The notes under the pieces: generated by a model
The model's input: the letters and a program-made list of their open reading frames with translations, nothing else
Told to the model about the DNA's origin: nothing
Databases searched by the model: none
Assembly: GCF_003340555.1 (NCBI RefSeq)
Contig: NZ_QPLJ01000016.1
Span: forward strand, 1 to 64,000
Direction of reading: 5' to 3'
DNA: 64,000 nt
DNA from: Jannaschia formosa
GTDB lineage: Bacteria > Pseudomonadota > Alphaproteobacteria > Rhodobacterales > Rhodobacteraceae
Position numbers and translations under genes: made by a program
Shown here: one piece after another, positions 41,373-49,277 of the stretch
Layout of the letters: each line of letters opens with the position of its first letter
Numbering within the stretch: the stretch's first letter is position 1

Positions 41373-42568
41373 CGCGCCTCCTCCTTCGGCAGGGCCAGCG
41401 CAGGACCGTAGACGATGGCGAACCCGGCGAAGGCCGTGATCCAGAGGACGGCCGAGATCTCGTAGCCCAGGTGCGCGGGCAGGACCCCCGCCGTCAGCCG
41501 CGCCGCGACCGATCCGATCAGCAGCGCGTAGATCAGCACCGTCATCCGGTCGGCGCTCAGCGCCTGCCCGGTATGGCCGAGTGTCGCCCGCGTCATCACG
41601 GCGAGCGTCATCAGCCCGACCGCCCCGCCCATCCAGACATGCTGCGCCGCAGCCTGGCCGATGAGGTCCGGCGCCAGGATGGCGAGGCCGAGCGTCAGCG
41701 CGCCCAGCGGCACCAGCGCGTATGCCGCGTGCAGGACCCAGACCAGCGGCTCGGCGCCCGTGCGGTGGCTCTGCCAGCGCGCCAGCCGAAGGCCGTGCAG
41801 GACGGCAATCGCCAGCAGCGCTGCGCCGGACGCCCAGGCCGCGGGCAGGACCGTCCAAAGCAATAGCGCCGCCAGCGTGGCCAGCAGGGTCGCCTTGTCG
41901 AAGCCCTGCATCGGGGGGACCGGCAGGGCCGCCACGCCGCGCTTGACCAGCCAGTTGCGCGTGAAGGATGGCACGATCCGCCCGCCGATCAGCGCGATCA
42001 TCCCGATCCCGGCGGACAGGCCCAGCCGCAGGCCGCAGCCTTGCGCGGCAAACGCGCCTCGCGCCGCCTCGACGTGGAAGACGAGATTGGCGATGGCAAA
42101 CACGCCCAGCAGCGCGAGCACGATCAGGTTCTTCCAGTTCCTCCCTGCCACGATCTCGCGCAGGATCACCGCGCCCAGCACGATCGGGAAGGCGAGGTCG
42201 ATGGCCGGCGCCGCCCAGACGGGCAGCACGGCCGAGACCATGATGGCCAGGCGCCCCGTCGCCCAGAGCAAGACCAGCGCGCCGAGACGCCAGCCCACCA
42301 CCGGCAACCGCCCCGTCCAGTTCGGCACGGCCGTCAGCAGGAAGCCCGCGATGACCGCGCCGAGATAGCCGAACAGGAAGGCATGGGCATGCCAGGAGAC
42401 GGGATCGAGGCGCGTCGGCAGCGCGAGGACCCCGGCCAGCGCCAGCGCCCAAAGCGTCATGGCAAGGGCGGCCCAGATCGCGCCCAGAAGGAAGAACGGG
42501 CGGAACCCGTAGGTCAGCAGCGCCGGGCCGCGCCAGGCGCGCATCTGTTCTGCGGAGGTGGCGGACAT
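41369..42568 (-). CDS. nnrS: NnrS family heme-copper membrane protein
   Basis: 399 residues, about 12 membrane helices, with the NnrS start (LLTYGFRPFFLLGAIWA), SWHAHAFLFGYLGAVIAGFLLTAVPNWTGR, GGRIVPSFTRNWL and MTRATLGHTGQAL. NnrS is a heme- and copper-containing membrane protein that protects against NO-linked stress. I used the ATG at 42568 after AAGGGA; an ATG at 42583 is possible. Part of a minus-strand run norCBQD - small ORFs - nnrS - nnrU. Confidence 0.9.
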   Translation of the reverse strand: MSATSAEQMRAWRGPALLTYGFRPFFLLGAIWAALAMTLWALALAGVLALPTRLDPVSWHAHAFLFGYLGAVIAGFLLTAVPNWTGRLPVVGWRLGALVLLWATGRLAIMVSAVLPVWAAPAIDLAFPIVLGAVILREIVAGRNWKNLIVLALLGVFAIANLVFHVEAARGAFAAQGCGLRLGLSAGIGMIALIGGRIVPSFTRNWLVKRGVAALPVPPMQGFDKATLLATLAALLLWTVLPAAWASGAALLAIAVLHGLRLARWQSHRTGAEPLVWVLHAAYALVPLGALTLGLAILAPDLIGQAAAQHVWMGGAVGLMTLAVMTRATLGHTGQALSADRMTVLIYALLIGSVAARLTAGVLPAHLGYEISAVLWITAFAGFAIVYGPALALPKEEAR

Positions 42569-42579
42569 CGCGTTTCCCT

Positions 42580-42813
42580 TCATTCCTTTTGCTCGGCTTC
42601 GTCCATCAGCGCGCGGATATGCCCGGCGAACGCCCAGGTCGCGGGCAGGCCGATCAGGGCGCCGAGGGCGATGGACCATGACGTGGACAGCACCGGCAAC
42701 CCGACCCAGGACCCGATGAGCGAAGCGAAGAATACGTTCACCGCCATCGCCCCCGCCCCGAACGGGTAGAGGGCGAGCGCGATGCGCGGAACGTCCCAGC
42801 CGCGACGCGTCAT
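42580..42813 (-). CDS. two-helix membrane protein of the nor operon
   Basis: 77 residues with two hydrophobic segments (ALALYPFGAGAMAVNVFFASLIGSW and WSIALGALIGLPATWAFAGHI) and a charged end (LMDEAEQKE). Its start overlaps the stop of the 58-aa gene (ATGA). Length, topology and position are like NorF, a 77-residue protein of the Paracoccus nor operon, but I cannot confirm sequence homology. Likely a helper in NO-reductase assembly. Confidence 0.65.
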   Translation of the reverse strand: MTRRGWDVPRIALALYPFGAGAMAVNVFFASLIGSWVGLPVLSTSWSIALGALIGLPATWAFAGHIRALMDEAEQKE

Positions 42814-42986
42814 CGCCGCGCCACCAGGCGCTGGACCGCCACGAGCGCGGCGAGGAACGCGAGGCAGGCGACAGCGTACCAGAACTCGGCCGTGGCGCTC
42901 TGCGCCTGCGGGATGGGACGCTGGAATCCCTCGGCCAGGACGGGCGCGGCCAGCAGGACCGCGATGAGGGGGGCGAGGATGCGCAT
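42810..42986 (-). CDS. 58-aa membrane protein of the nor operon
   Basis: MRILAPLIAVLLAAPVLAEG, then FQRPIPQAQSATAEFWYAVACLAFLAALVAVQRLVARR. There is an N-terminal signal-like segment and a C-terminal membrane helix. It starts 3 bases after the norD stop and overlaps the next gene by 4 bases, so it is surely translated with the operon. Not recognised as a named family; probably an accessory subunit. Confidence 0.65.
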   Translation of the reverse strand: MRILAPLIAVLLAAPVLAEGFQRPIPQAQSATAEFWYAVACLAFLAALVAVQRLVARR

Positions 42987-42989
42987 GGG

Positions 42990-44876
42990 TCAGGTCTCCT
43001 GTGTGAGGGTGCGGTAGATGTCGGGCAGCGCGCGCAGCAGCCGCTCCGGATTGGGCAGGAGCGTGAAGCCGCCGCGTCCGAAGATCCGGGCGAACCAGTC
43101 CTGCCCGTCCTCGTCTATGACGACGCCGTGCAGGCTCTGGCCCGCGCGGCGGGCCTCGGCCACGGCCATGTGGCTGTCTTCGATCCCGTGGCGGCCCTCG
43201 TAATGGTCCAGGTCATTAGGCTTGCCGTCCGTGAGGACCAGCAGGAGCTTGCGGGCCGAGGGCTGTTCGGCGAGCTGCGCGCTGGCGTGCCGGATGGCGG
43301 CGCCGAGCCGCGTATAGTGGCCGGGGCGCATGGCGGCGATGTTGGCGTGGATCTCGGAGGAGAGGGGCGCATCGAACGGCTTGATTCGGATCAGGAACAC
43401 CCGGTCGCGACGCAGCGACGAGAACCCCCACACGCCCAGCCGGTCGCCGGCGGCGTCGATTCCCTCGGCGAGGCCCGCGACGGTCTCGCGTGCGACATCA
43501 ATCACCGAGGTCTCGCCGATTGCGGCCTCGGTCGAGCGCGACATGTCCACGAGGAAGGCCACCGACAGGTCGCGCTCGGTCTGGCGTGCTGCCTGCCAGA
43601 TCCGGTCCGAGCCGCGCCCGGTGGCCGCGAGGTCCGCGCGCGCCGTCAGCAGCGCGTCGAGGTCGAGCTCGCTGCCTTCGACCTGGCGGGGTTGCAGGAC
43701 GCGGCGCGGACGCAGCGCCTCGAACTGGCGACGCACCGCGCGGATCCGGCGCGGATCGGGGCGGAACCCGTCATGCGGGGCCGGCTGCGCGGGCGCGTCG
43801 AGCACGCGGCAATGGCCCTCCATGTAGCTGCGCGTGCGGTGGTTCCATTCGGGATAGGTGAGCACGTCCGCCAGCGCCTCGTGATCGGCGTCGGCGGGGG
43901 ACAGGTCGAGATGCAGCCGCAGGCGCGTCGCGGTCTTCCGGTCGTGCTTGTTGAGTGTGATGCGGTCCTGGTCCTCTGCAGCCTTCTGGGCGTTCTCGTC
44001 ATCGTCGTCGTGCACGGAGCGGTTGATGTTCATCGACTCCACCCAGGACAGGATCGACTCGAAGCGGTGCATGATGAAGCTGTCGGTGCGGCGGTTCTGC
44101 TCGTTGTCCTTCCGCTCGCCCAGCTTGCGGGACGTGGTCGCGGTTCCCGTTGGGGGCGGGGCGCTGTCGGCCTGGTCGTCGGCCGCAGCTCCGCCGGCGC
44201 CGGGCCGGACGAAGTCCTGCCAGATCGGAACCGGGACGAAGGGCAGGTGGCCGCGGTCGGGTGCGACCGGATCGGGCAGGGGAGCACCGCCGCCGAGCTG
44301 GTCGCGAACCGCCTGCTCCATCGCGGCCTCGGAGGCGGGGCGCCTGAGATCGGGCCGCGCCGCCGCGCAAAGGCGCGCCATCTCGACATAGTCCGCCCGC
44401 AGCCCGGGACAGAGCGCATAGGCGCGGTCGGCGGCAGCGGCGTTGGCGCGGATCTGGGCGCAATCGCGCGCCGGCCCCTCTTCTGGCATGTCGAGCGCGG
44501 CGACGTCGCTGACGGCGGCCAGCGCCGTCAGCCAGAAAAAGGCGGCGCGGTTGAGGCGCCTGTCCGGGAAGGCCGCGATGAGCGGGGGCAGGGACAGCCG
44601 TTCCCCATCGAAGCGGGCGAGATGCTCCCGGTCGCGCTCCGCCGCCAGCCTGCGGCGGGCAGGCCGGCGATGTCGGACGACGGTGGCTGGAGCCTCCACG
44701 AGCTCGACGCCGGCCTTGCCGCCGAGCGCGCGGAAGAGGATCGCGAGGCTGGGGCGGACCGAGGCGAGCGTCACGCCCGCCTCCGGGTAGGAGGCCGTCA
44801 CGCCGATCGCATGGGCCATGTCGTGCCACAGCTTGCCGACGGTCTCCTCCGGTTCCATGAGGTCGTGCAGGTCCAT
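42990..44876 (-). CDS. norD: NorD, nitric-oxide-reductase activation protein
   Basis: 628 residues. The long N-terminal helical region (GKLWHDMAHAIGVTASYPEAGVTL) is followed by an acidic linker and a C-terminal von Willebrand A domain with a MIDAS at D444-x-S-x-S (FLVDMSRST), LVLTDGKPND and HYTRLGAAIRHA. NorD works with the MoxR ATPase NorQ to mature the NorBC enzyme, probably inserting the non-heme iron. Start taken at ATG 44876; a GTG at 44885 overlapping the norQ stop (GTGA) is an alternative. Confidence 0.9.
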   Translation of the reverse strand: MDLHDLMEPEETVGKLWHDMAHAIGVTASYPEAGVTLASVRPSLAILFRALGGKAGVELVEAPATVVRHRRPARRRLAAERDREHLARFDGERLSLPPLIAAFPDRRLNRAAFFWLTALAAVSDVAALDMPEEGPARDCAQIRANAAAADRAYALCPGLRADYVEMARLCAAARPDLRRPASEAAMEQAVRDQLGGGAPLPDPVAPDRGHLPFVPVPIWQDFVRPGAGGAAADDQADSAPPPTGTATTSRKLGERKDNEQNRRTDSFIMHRFESILSWVESMNINRSVHDDDDENAQKAAEDQDRITLNKHDRKTATRLRLHLDLSPADADHEALADVLTYPEWNHRTRSYMEGHCRVLDAPAQPAPHDGFRPDPRRIRAVRRQFEALRPRRVLQPRQVEGSELDLDALLTARADLAATGRGSDRIWQAARQTERDLSVAFLVDMSRSTEAAIGETSVIDVARETVAGLAEGIDAAGDRLGVWGFSSLRRDRVFLIRIKPFDAPLSSEIHANIAAMRPGHYTRLGAAIRHASAQLAEQPSARKLLLVLTDGKPNDLDHYEGRHGIEDSHMAVAEARRAGQSLHGVVIDEDGQDWFARIFGRGGFTLLPNPERLLRALPDIYRTLTQET

Positions 44877-44881
44877 GGCCC

Positions 44882-45676
44882 TCACCCGTAGATCGTGGCG
44901 ACGAGGTCGCGCAGCGCCTGCTGCACGTCCGGCTCGTCGCTCAGGGGTTCGATCACCGCCGCCTCGAGCGCAGCGTCCACGCCCATGCCGCCCGCCATCA
45001 GCGTGGCGGCATAGATGAGAAGCCGGGTCGAGACGCCTTCCTCCAGGTCCATGCCCGACAGCGCCCGGATATGACCCGCGAGCCGCACCAGCGGTGCGAC
45101 GCGTCCCGGCTCCAGCCCGCTTTCTCGGGCCACGACGGCGATCTCGGTCTCGGCATCGGGGAAGTCGAAGCTGATCGCCAGGAACCGCTGCCTGGTCGAG
45201 GGCTTCAGGCGCTTGAGCACGCTCTGGTAGCCGGGGTTGTAGGAAGCCACCAGCATGAAGCCCTCGGGCGCGACCAGCTCCTCGCCCGTGCGGTCGATCA
45301 TCAGCGTGCGGCGCGTGTCGGTCAGCGGGTGCAGCACCACGGTGACGTCCTTGCGGGCCTCCACCACCTCGTCGAGATAGCAGATCCCGCCCTCGCGCAC
45401 GGCGCGGGTCAGCGGCCCGTCCACCCAGACCGTTTCGCCGCCCTTCAGAAGGTAGCGCCCGATCAGGTCGGCCGCCGACAGGTCGTCATGGCAGGCGACG
45501 GTGTGGAGCGGCTTGCCCAGCTTCGCGGCCATGTGCTCGACGAAGCGGGTCTTGCCGCAGCCGGTCGGCCCCTTCAGCAGAAGGGGCAGGCCGTTGTCGT
45601 GGGCCGTCTCGAACAGGGCGCATTCGCCGCCCGTCGGCTGGTAGAACGGCAGGGTCGGGGTCGTCTGCATGTTCAT
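44882..45676 (-). CDS. norQ: NorQ, MoxR-family AAA+ ATPase
   Basis: 264 residues. Walker A GPTGCGKT (36-43), Walker B GICYLDEV (97-104), sensor-like MLVASYNPGYQSVLKRLKPSTRQRF. Very similar in plan to NirQ/CbbQ. It drives conformational activation of the NO reductase with the VWA protein NorD. It sits 3 bases after norB and 5 before norD. Confidence 0.92.
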   Translation of the reverse strand: MNMQTTPTLPFYQPTGGECALFETAHDNGLPLLLKGPTGCGKTRFVEHMAAKLGKPLHTVACHDDLSAADLIGRYLLKGGETVWVDGPLTRAVREGGICYLDEVVEARKDVTVVLHPLTDTRRTLMIDRTGEELVAPEGFMLVASYNPGYQSVLKRLKPSTRQRFLAISFDFPDAETEIAVVARESGLEPGRVAPLVRLAGHIRALSGMDLEEGVSTRLLIYAATLMAGGMGVDAALEAAVIEPLSDEPDVQQALRDLVATIYG

Positions 45677-45679
45677 CGG

Positions 45680-47050
45680 TCACTCTCCCGGGATTGGATC
45701 GGAGGTTTCGGGGGCGGGGTTGGCCCGGCCGGGCCGGATGACCTCCTGCTTGCGGACGACGAGCTGGCTGTAGATGAACAGCAGCGCCCCCAGCACCACC
45801 GCCACGCCGGAGCCGAAGCGCATGATGTAGAAGATCACCAGATCGTCCTGGACGGTCATGTAATACTCGCCCATGACACGCTGCATGTGCGTCTGGATCG
45901 TGCCCGCGAAGGTCAGCGTGAAGGTCATGAACGCCATGCCGCCGGTCATCAGCCAGAAGGACGTCATGTTGAGCACCTGGTTGAAAGGCTCGCGGTTCCG
46001 CAGGATCGGCATCGCGTAGGTGATGATGGCAAGGTTCATCGCCACATAGGCCCCGAAGAACGCGAGGTGCCCGTGCGCGGCGGTGATCTGGGTGCCGTGC
46101 GAGTAGAAGTTCACGCCGTGCAGCGTGTGCAGGAAGCCCCAGACGCCTGCGCCGAAGAAGGCCACGGTAGACGAGCCGAGCGACCAGAGCAGCGCCGCCT
46201 TGTTGGGGTGGTTGCGTCGCCCCTTCCAGACCATGACGAAGGCGAAGCTCATCATCAGGAAGAAGGGCACGACCTCGAAGGTCGAGAAGATCGAGCCAAT
46301 CCACTGCCAGTAGCCAGGCGTGCCGATCCAGTAGAAGTGGTGCCCGGTGCCGAGGATGCCCGAGAACAGCGCCGTGGCAACGATGACATACAGCCACTTC
46401 TCGACCACCTCGCGGTCCACGCCCGTCAGCTTCAGCAGGATGAAGGCGAGGACGGCGGCCATCACCAGTTCCCAGGTCGCCTCGACCCAAAGATGGACGA
46501 CGAACCACCAGTACATCTTGTCGAGAGACAGATTCGCCGGGTTGATGAAGGCGAAGACCCAGAGGAGCGACAGCAGCCACAGCCCCGTCAGCAGCACGCC
46601 GGTAATCGCCGTCTTCCTGCCGCGCAGCACCGTCATCGAGATGTTGAACAGGAAGATGACCGCCGCCACGAGGATGCCGAGACGCACCCAGAGCGGCTGC
46701 TCGAGGAACTCGCGGCCACCATGGACCTTGAAACCGTAGCCGATCACCGCGCCCAGCGTGCCAACGAGCAGGATGATCAGTTGCAGGTAGGCGAGCTTCG
46801 AGGAGAAGATCTCGGTCTCGCTTTCCTCGGGCACGAGGAAGTAGGCCGCCCCGAAGAAGCCCAGCAGCAGCCAGACGATCAGCGCGTTCGTGTGCACCAT
46901 GCGCACGATGTGGAAGGGGAACACCTCGGCGAGGAAGTTGGGCTGGATGTAGATGTAGCCGATGGTCAACCCGCCCAGCACCTGCACCGCAAAGAGCGCG
47001 AGGGCCGCGAGGAAGTACCAGTAGGCGATCTGTTGTGTCTGATATCTCAT
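45680..47050 (-). CDS. norB: NorB, cytochrome-c-dependent NO reductase large subunit
   Basis: 456 residues, 12 membrane helices, heme-copper-oxidase fold. Heme ligand H53 (FHIVRMVHTNALIVWLL), the metal-site His in VHLWVEATWELVMAA and GTGHHFYWIG, and the last-heme segment AAHGHLAFFGAYVAMN are all present, as are the Glu residues (VEATWE) near the FeB site. It reduces two NO to N2O with electrons from NorC. It is 12 bases after norC. Confidence 0.95.
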   Translation of the reverse strand: MRYQTQQIAYWYFLAALALFAVQVLGGLTIGYIYIQPNFLAEVFPFHIVRMVHTNALIVWLLLGFFGAAYFLVPEESETEIFSSKLAYLQLIILLVGTLGAVIGYGFKVHGGREFLEQPLWVRLGILVAAVIFLFNISMTVLRGRKTAITGVLLTGLWLLSLLWVFAFINPANLSLDKMYWWFVVHLWVEATWELVMAAVLAFILLKLTGVDREVVEKWLYVIVATALFSGILGTGHHFYWIGTPGYWQWIGSIFSTFEVVPFFLMMSFAFVMVWKGRRNHPNKAALLWSLGSSTVAFFGAGVWGFLHTLHGVNFYSHGTQITAAHGHLAFFGAYVAMNLAIITYAMPILRNREPFNQVLNMTSFWLMTGGMAFMTFTLTFAGTIQTHMQRVMGEYYMTVQDDLVIFYIMRFGSGVAVVLGALLFIYSQLVVRKQEVIRPGRANPAPETSDPIPGE

Positions 47051-47062
47051 GTCTCTTTCTCC

Positions 47063-47515
47063 TCAGCCGGCGTCGTTCGGCGGCCAGCCCTGGGTGTCGG
47101 TCTGATCGGCCCAGCGAAGGAATTCGGCGAGGCCGCGCACGTCCTCGTCGCTGAGCTCGAAATGCGGCATCTGCCGGCGGCCCTCGATGCCGCTCGGCTG
47201 GGCGTCGATCCAGCCGCGCATGATCTCGAAGGCGCCCTCGGGATCGTCCTGCACGCCCCAGCGGGTCATCACGTTGCCGAGCTCGGGCGCAAAATAGGCG
47301 CCTTCGCCGTGCAGCGTGTGGCAGTTGATGCAGGAGTTTCGCTCCCACACGTGCTTGCCGTGCACGACGGCCTCGGTCAGCGGCATGCCGGCCGTCGACC
47401 TGGCGACGATGTGATGGTGGGACTGCCAGGTGAGCAGCACGAACACGACCACGAAGAACAGTGAGCCTCCGTAGAAGATGTTGCGCGCCCGCGATTTCGT
47501 CAGGATCTCTGCCAT
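47063..47515 (-). CDS. norC: NorC, c-type cytochrome subunit of NO reductase
   Basis: 150 residues. One N-terminal membrane anchor (NIFYGGSLFFVVVFVLLTW) is followed by a periplasmic heme-c domain: C62-x2-C65-H66 (CINCHTLHGEGAYFAPEL), with a Met in GRRQMPHFELSDEDV as the likely sixth ligand. It is the first gene of the operon norCBQD, with an NnrR-type box 59 bases upstream of its start. Confidence 0.95.
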   Translation of the reverse strand: MAEILTKSRARNIFYGGSLFFVVVFVLLTWQSHHHIVARSTAGMPLTEAVVHGKHVWERNSCINCHTLHGEGAYFAPELGNVMTRWGVQDDPEGAFEIMRGWIDAQPSGIEGRRQMPHFELSDEDVRGLAEFLRWADQTDTQGWPPNDAG

Positions 47516-47573
47516 TGCGGCCTCCGGTGCGTTCGGGACACCGAAGGACTAGATCGAGGAGCGCGTGCGAAGT

Positions 47574-47587
47574 TTGCGGCAGCGCAA
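47574..47587. promoter_or_regulatory. NnrR/Dnr-type box between norC and the DUF1858 gene
   Basis: TTGCGGCAGCGCAA, a perfect TTGCG-N4-CGCAA inverted repeat of the Crp/Fnr type. It is 59 bases from the norC start and 49 from the DUF1858 start and can serve both divergent genes. The same half-sites occur at 48656. Confidence 0.65.
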
Positions 47588-47635
47588 GGTTCCGGGCGGT
47601 CGACGACCTAGGCTCTCGGGGAAAGGAGCCCGCGA

Positions 47636-47851
47636 ATGGCACGACTTGGCATCGACGACCCCGACCTGCCGCTGGCCGACCTGATGTCGCGATGGCCCGC
47701 GGCCATTCCCGTCTTCCTGCGCCACCGGATGCTCTGCGTCGGCTGCCTCATCGCGCCGTTCCACACGGTCACGGATGCCTGCCGGGCCTATGGGCTCGAC
47801 GAGTCCGCCTTCCTCGCGGAACTGCATCGGGCGGCCGAGACGGGCGTCTGA
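47636..47851 (+). CDS. DUF1858 redox-disulfide protein
   Basis: 71 residues: PDLPLADLMSRWPAAIPVFLRHRMLCVGCLIAPFHTVTDACRAYGLD. The conserved MxCxGC-type motif (MLCVGCLIAPFHT) identifies the DUF1858/'hybrid-cluster-associated redox disulfide' family, often found with denitrification genes. It may respond to NO or take part in cluster repair. It is divergent from norC behind a shared box. Confidence 0.85.
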   Translation: MARLGIDDPDLPLADLMSRWPAAIPVFLRHRMLCVGCLIAPFHTVTDACRAYGLDESAFLAELHRAAETGV

Positions 47852-47861
47852 AGGCCGGCCC

Positions 47862-48578
47862 TCAGGCCTGGGTCAGCTCCACCAGCGCGTGCGGGTCGCG
47901 GACGGTGACGCGCTTGCGGCGGCTCCTGACCAGGCCGTCCTTCTCCCAAGCGCTCAGCAGTCGGCTGACGGTGTGCAGGGTCGTTCCGGTCATTTCCGAT
48001 AGGTCCTGCCGGGTAATGGGAAAGTCGATCTCGATCCCGTCCTCGACCTTTCGGCCGGTCTGGTTGACCAGGCGCAGAAGCGCGGTCGCCACCCGCTGCT
48101 CGACGCGCAGGGTCGCCATCTCGACGATGCGGTTGTTCATCTCGCCCACGCGGTTGCCGACGGTCCTGTAGGTCTCGGTGGCGAAGCCGTCATACTCGGT
48201 CACGAATGCCTGCCACAGCCGCATCGGCCAGCTCAGCGCGATCGACTCGGCGGCGGTTATCGCTGTTGCCGGATAGGTGTTGCGCCCGAGCGCCTGCGCG
48301 ATGCCGAAGAGCTGGCCCGCGGGAATGTGCAGCGCGGTCACCTGCTCGCCCGTCGGGGTGATCCGCACGACGCGGATGTAGCCGTCGAGCAGCAGGTGGA
48401 ACCGCTCGGCCGGCGCGCCCTCGTGAAAGACGGCGACCCCCTCCTCGTAGCGGCGCGACGTGGCCTGATCGAGGATCGTGCGGATCTGCCGCCGATCCAG
48501 CCGCGAGAAGGGCGGCAGATGCGTCAGAAGGCTCTCGTCCAGCCGGGGCAGCGCCTTGCGTGTCGGTCGGTCATCCAT
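47862..48578 (-). CDS. Crp/Fnr regulator of the NnrR/Dnr type
   Basis: 238 residues from ATG 48578. The N-terminal cyclic-nucleotide-like domain (VAVFHEGAPAERFHLLLDGYIRVVRITPTGEQVTALHIPAGQLFG) leads to a C-terminal HTH (TRQDLSEMTGTTLHTVSRLLSAWEKDGLVRSRRKRVTV). It lacks the Cys cluster of FNR, as expected of NnrR/Dnr proteins, which sense NO through heme. Position between nor and nirK and the two TTGCG-N4-CGCAA boxes make it the probable activator of both. Confidence 0.8.
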   Translation of the reverse strand: MDDRPTRKALPRLDESLLTHLPPFSRLDRRQIRTILDQATSRRYEEGVAVFHEGAPAERFHLLLDGYIRVVRITPTGEQVTALHIPAGQLFGIAQALGRNTYPATAITAAESIALSWPMRLWQAFVTEYDGFATETYRTVGNRVGEMNNRIVEMATLRVEQRVATALLRLVNQTGRKVEDGIEIDFPITRQDLSEMTGTTLHTVSRLLSAWEKDGLVRSRRKRVTVRDPHALVELTQA

Positions 48579-48655
48579 TCCCGAACGGTCGCACAGGCAT
48601 CGGCGTCCTGCCAGCGCGCTTTCCCCGGTGTCTGTCGCGTCAACCGGTCCGCAGT

Positions 48656-48669
48656 TTGCGCTGCCGCAA
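48656..48669. promoter_or_regulatory. NnrR/Dnr-type box upstream of the pseudoazurin gene
   Basis: TTGCGCTGCCGCAA, again TTGCG-N4-CGCAA, 64 bases upstream of the pseudoazurin ATG and 78 from the regulator start on the other strand. It suggests NO-dependent expression of pseudoazurin and nirK and autoregulation. Confidence 0.65.
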
Positions 48670-48732
48670 ATCACGCCGGTCGCCGGTCGCTAGATATCGG
48701 GTGAACCCGACAGATGGAAAGGGACACCACCG

Positions 48733-49218
48733 ATGACACGTATCATGGCCTCCGCCGCCGCACTCGCCCTGATGATGAGCAGTGCCGCATTCGCCGAGAC
48801 ATACGAAGTGAAGATGCTGAACGTGGGATCCGACGGCGAACGCATGGTTTTCGAGCCCTCGTTCCTGAAGGTCGAGCCGGGCGACACGGTCACGTTCCTT
48901 CCGACCGACAAGAGCCATAACGCCGAAAGCATCCTGGGCATGATGCCGGAAGGTGCCGAAGCCTTCAAAGGACGGATCAACCAGGAGATCTCGGTCACCT
49001 TCGACGAAGCCGGGGTCTATGGCATCAAGTGCCTGCCGCATTTCGCGCTCGGCATGATCGCCCTGATCCAGGTGGGCGACGACCTGCCCAATCTCGACCA
49101 GGCGATGCAGGTGAGGGCTCCGGGGCAGGCGGCCGCGCGAATGGCCGTCTTGCTTGACCAGGTCGCTCAGGGCGACGCGGCCGAGGGCGGCGATGCCGAA
49201 GAAGACGCTTCCAACTGA
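48733..49218 (+). CDS. pseudoazurin
   Basis: 161 residues with a signal peptide (MTRIMASAAALALMMSSAAFAE). Type 1 copper ligands H62 (DKSHNAES), C100, H103 and M108 (KCLPHFALGM) are all present. The C-terminus is extended by an acidic tail (GDAAEGGDAEEDASN) beyond normal length. Pseudoazurin carries electrons to NirK in the periplasm; nirK follows 59 bases downstream. Confidence 0.92.
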   Translation: MTRIMASAAALALMMSSAAFAETYEVKMLNVGSDGERMVFEPSFLKVEPGDTVTFLPTDKSHNAESILGMMPEGAEAFKGRINQEISVTFDEAGVYGIKCLPHFALGMIALIQVGDDLPNLDQAMQVRAPGQAAARMAVLLDQVAQGDAAEGGDAEEDASN

Positions 49219-49277
49219 CACGGTGCGGGCCGCATGGCCGCGGCCCACCACCCTTCCACATGACCGGGAGACACGTC

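Noticed and set aside
45071-47464. 797-codon plus-strand open frame over norQ and norB
   Set aside because: Antisense to norQ/norB/norC; composition is His/Gln/Asp-rich and repetitive with no homology signal.
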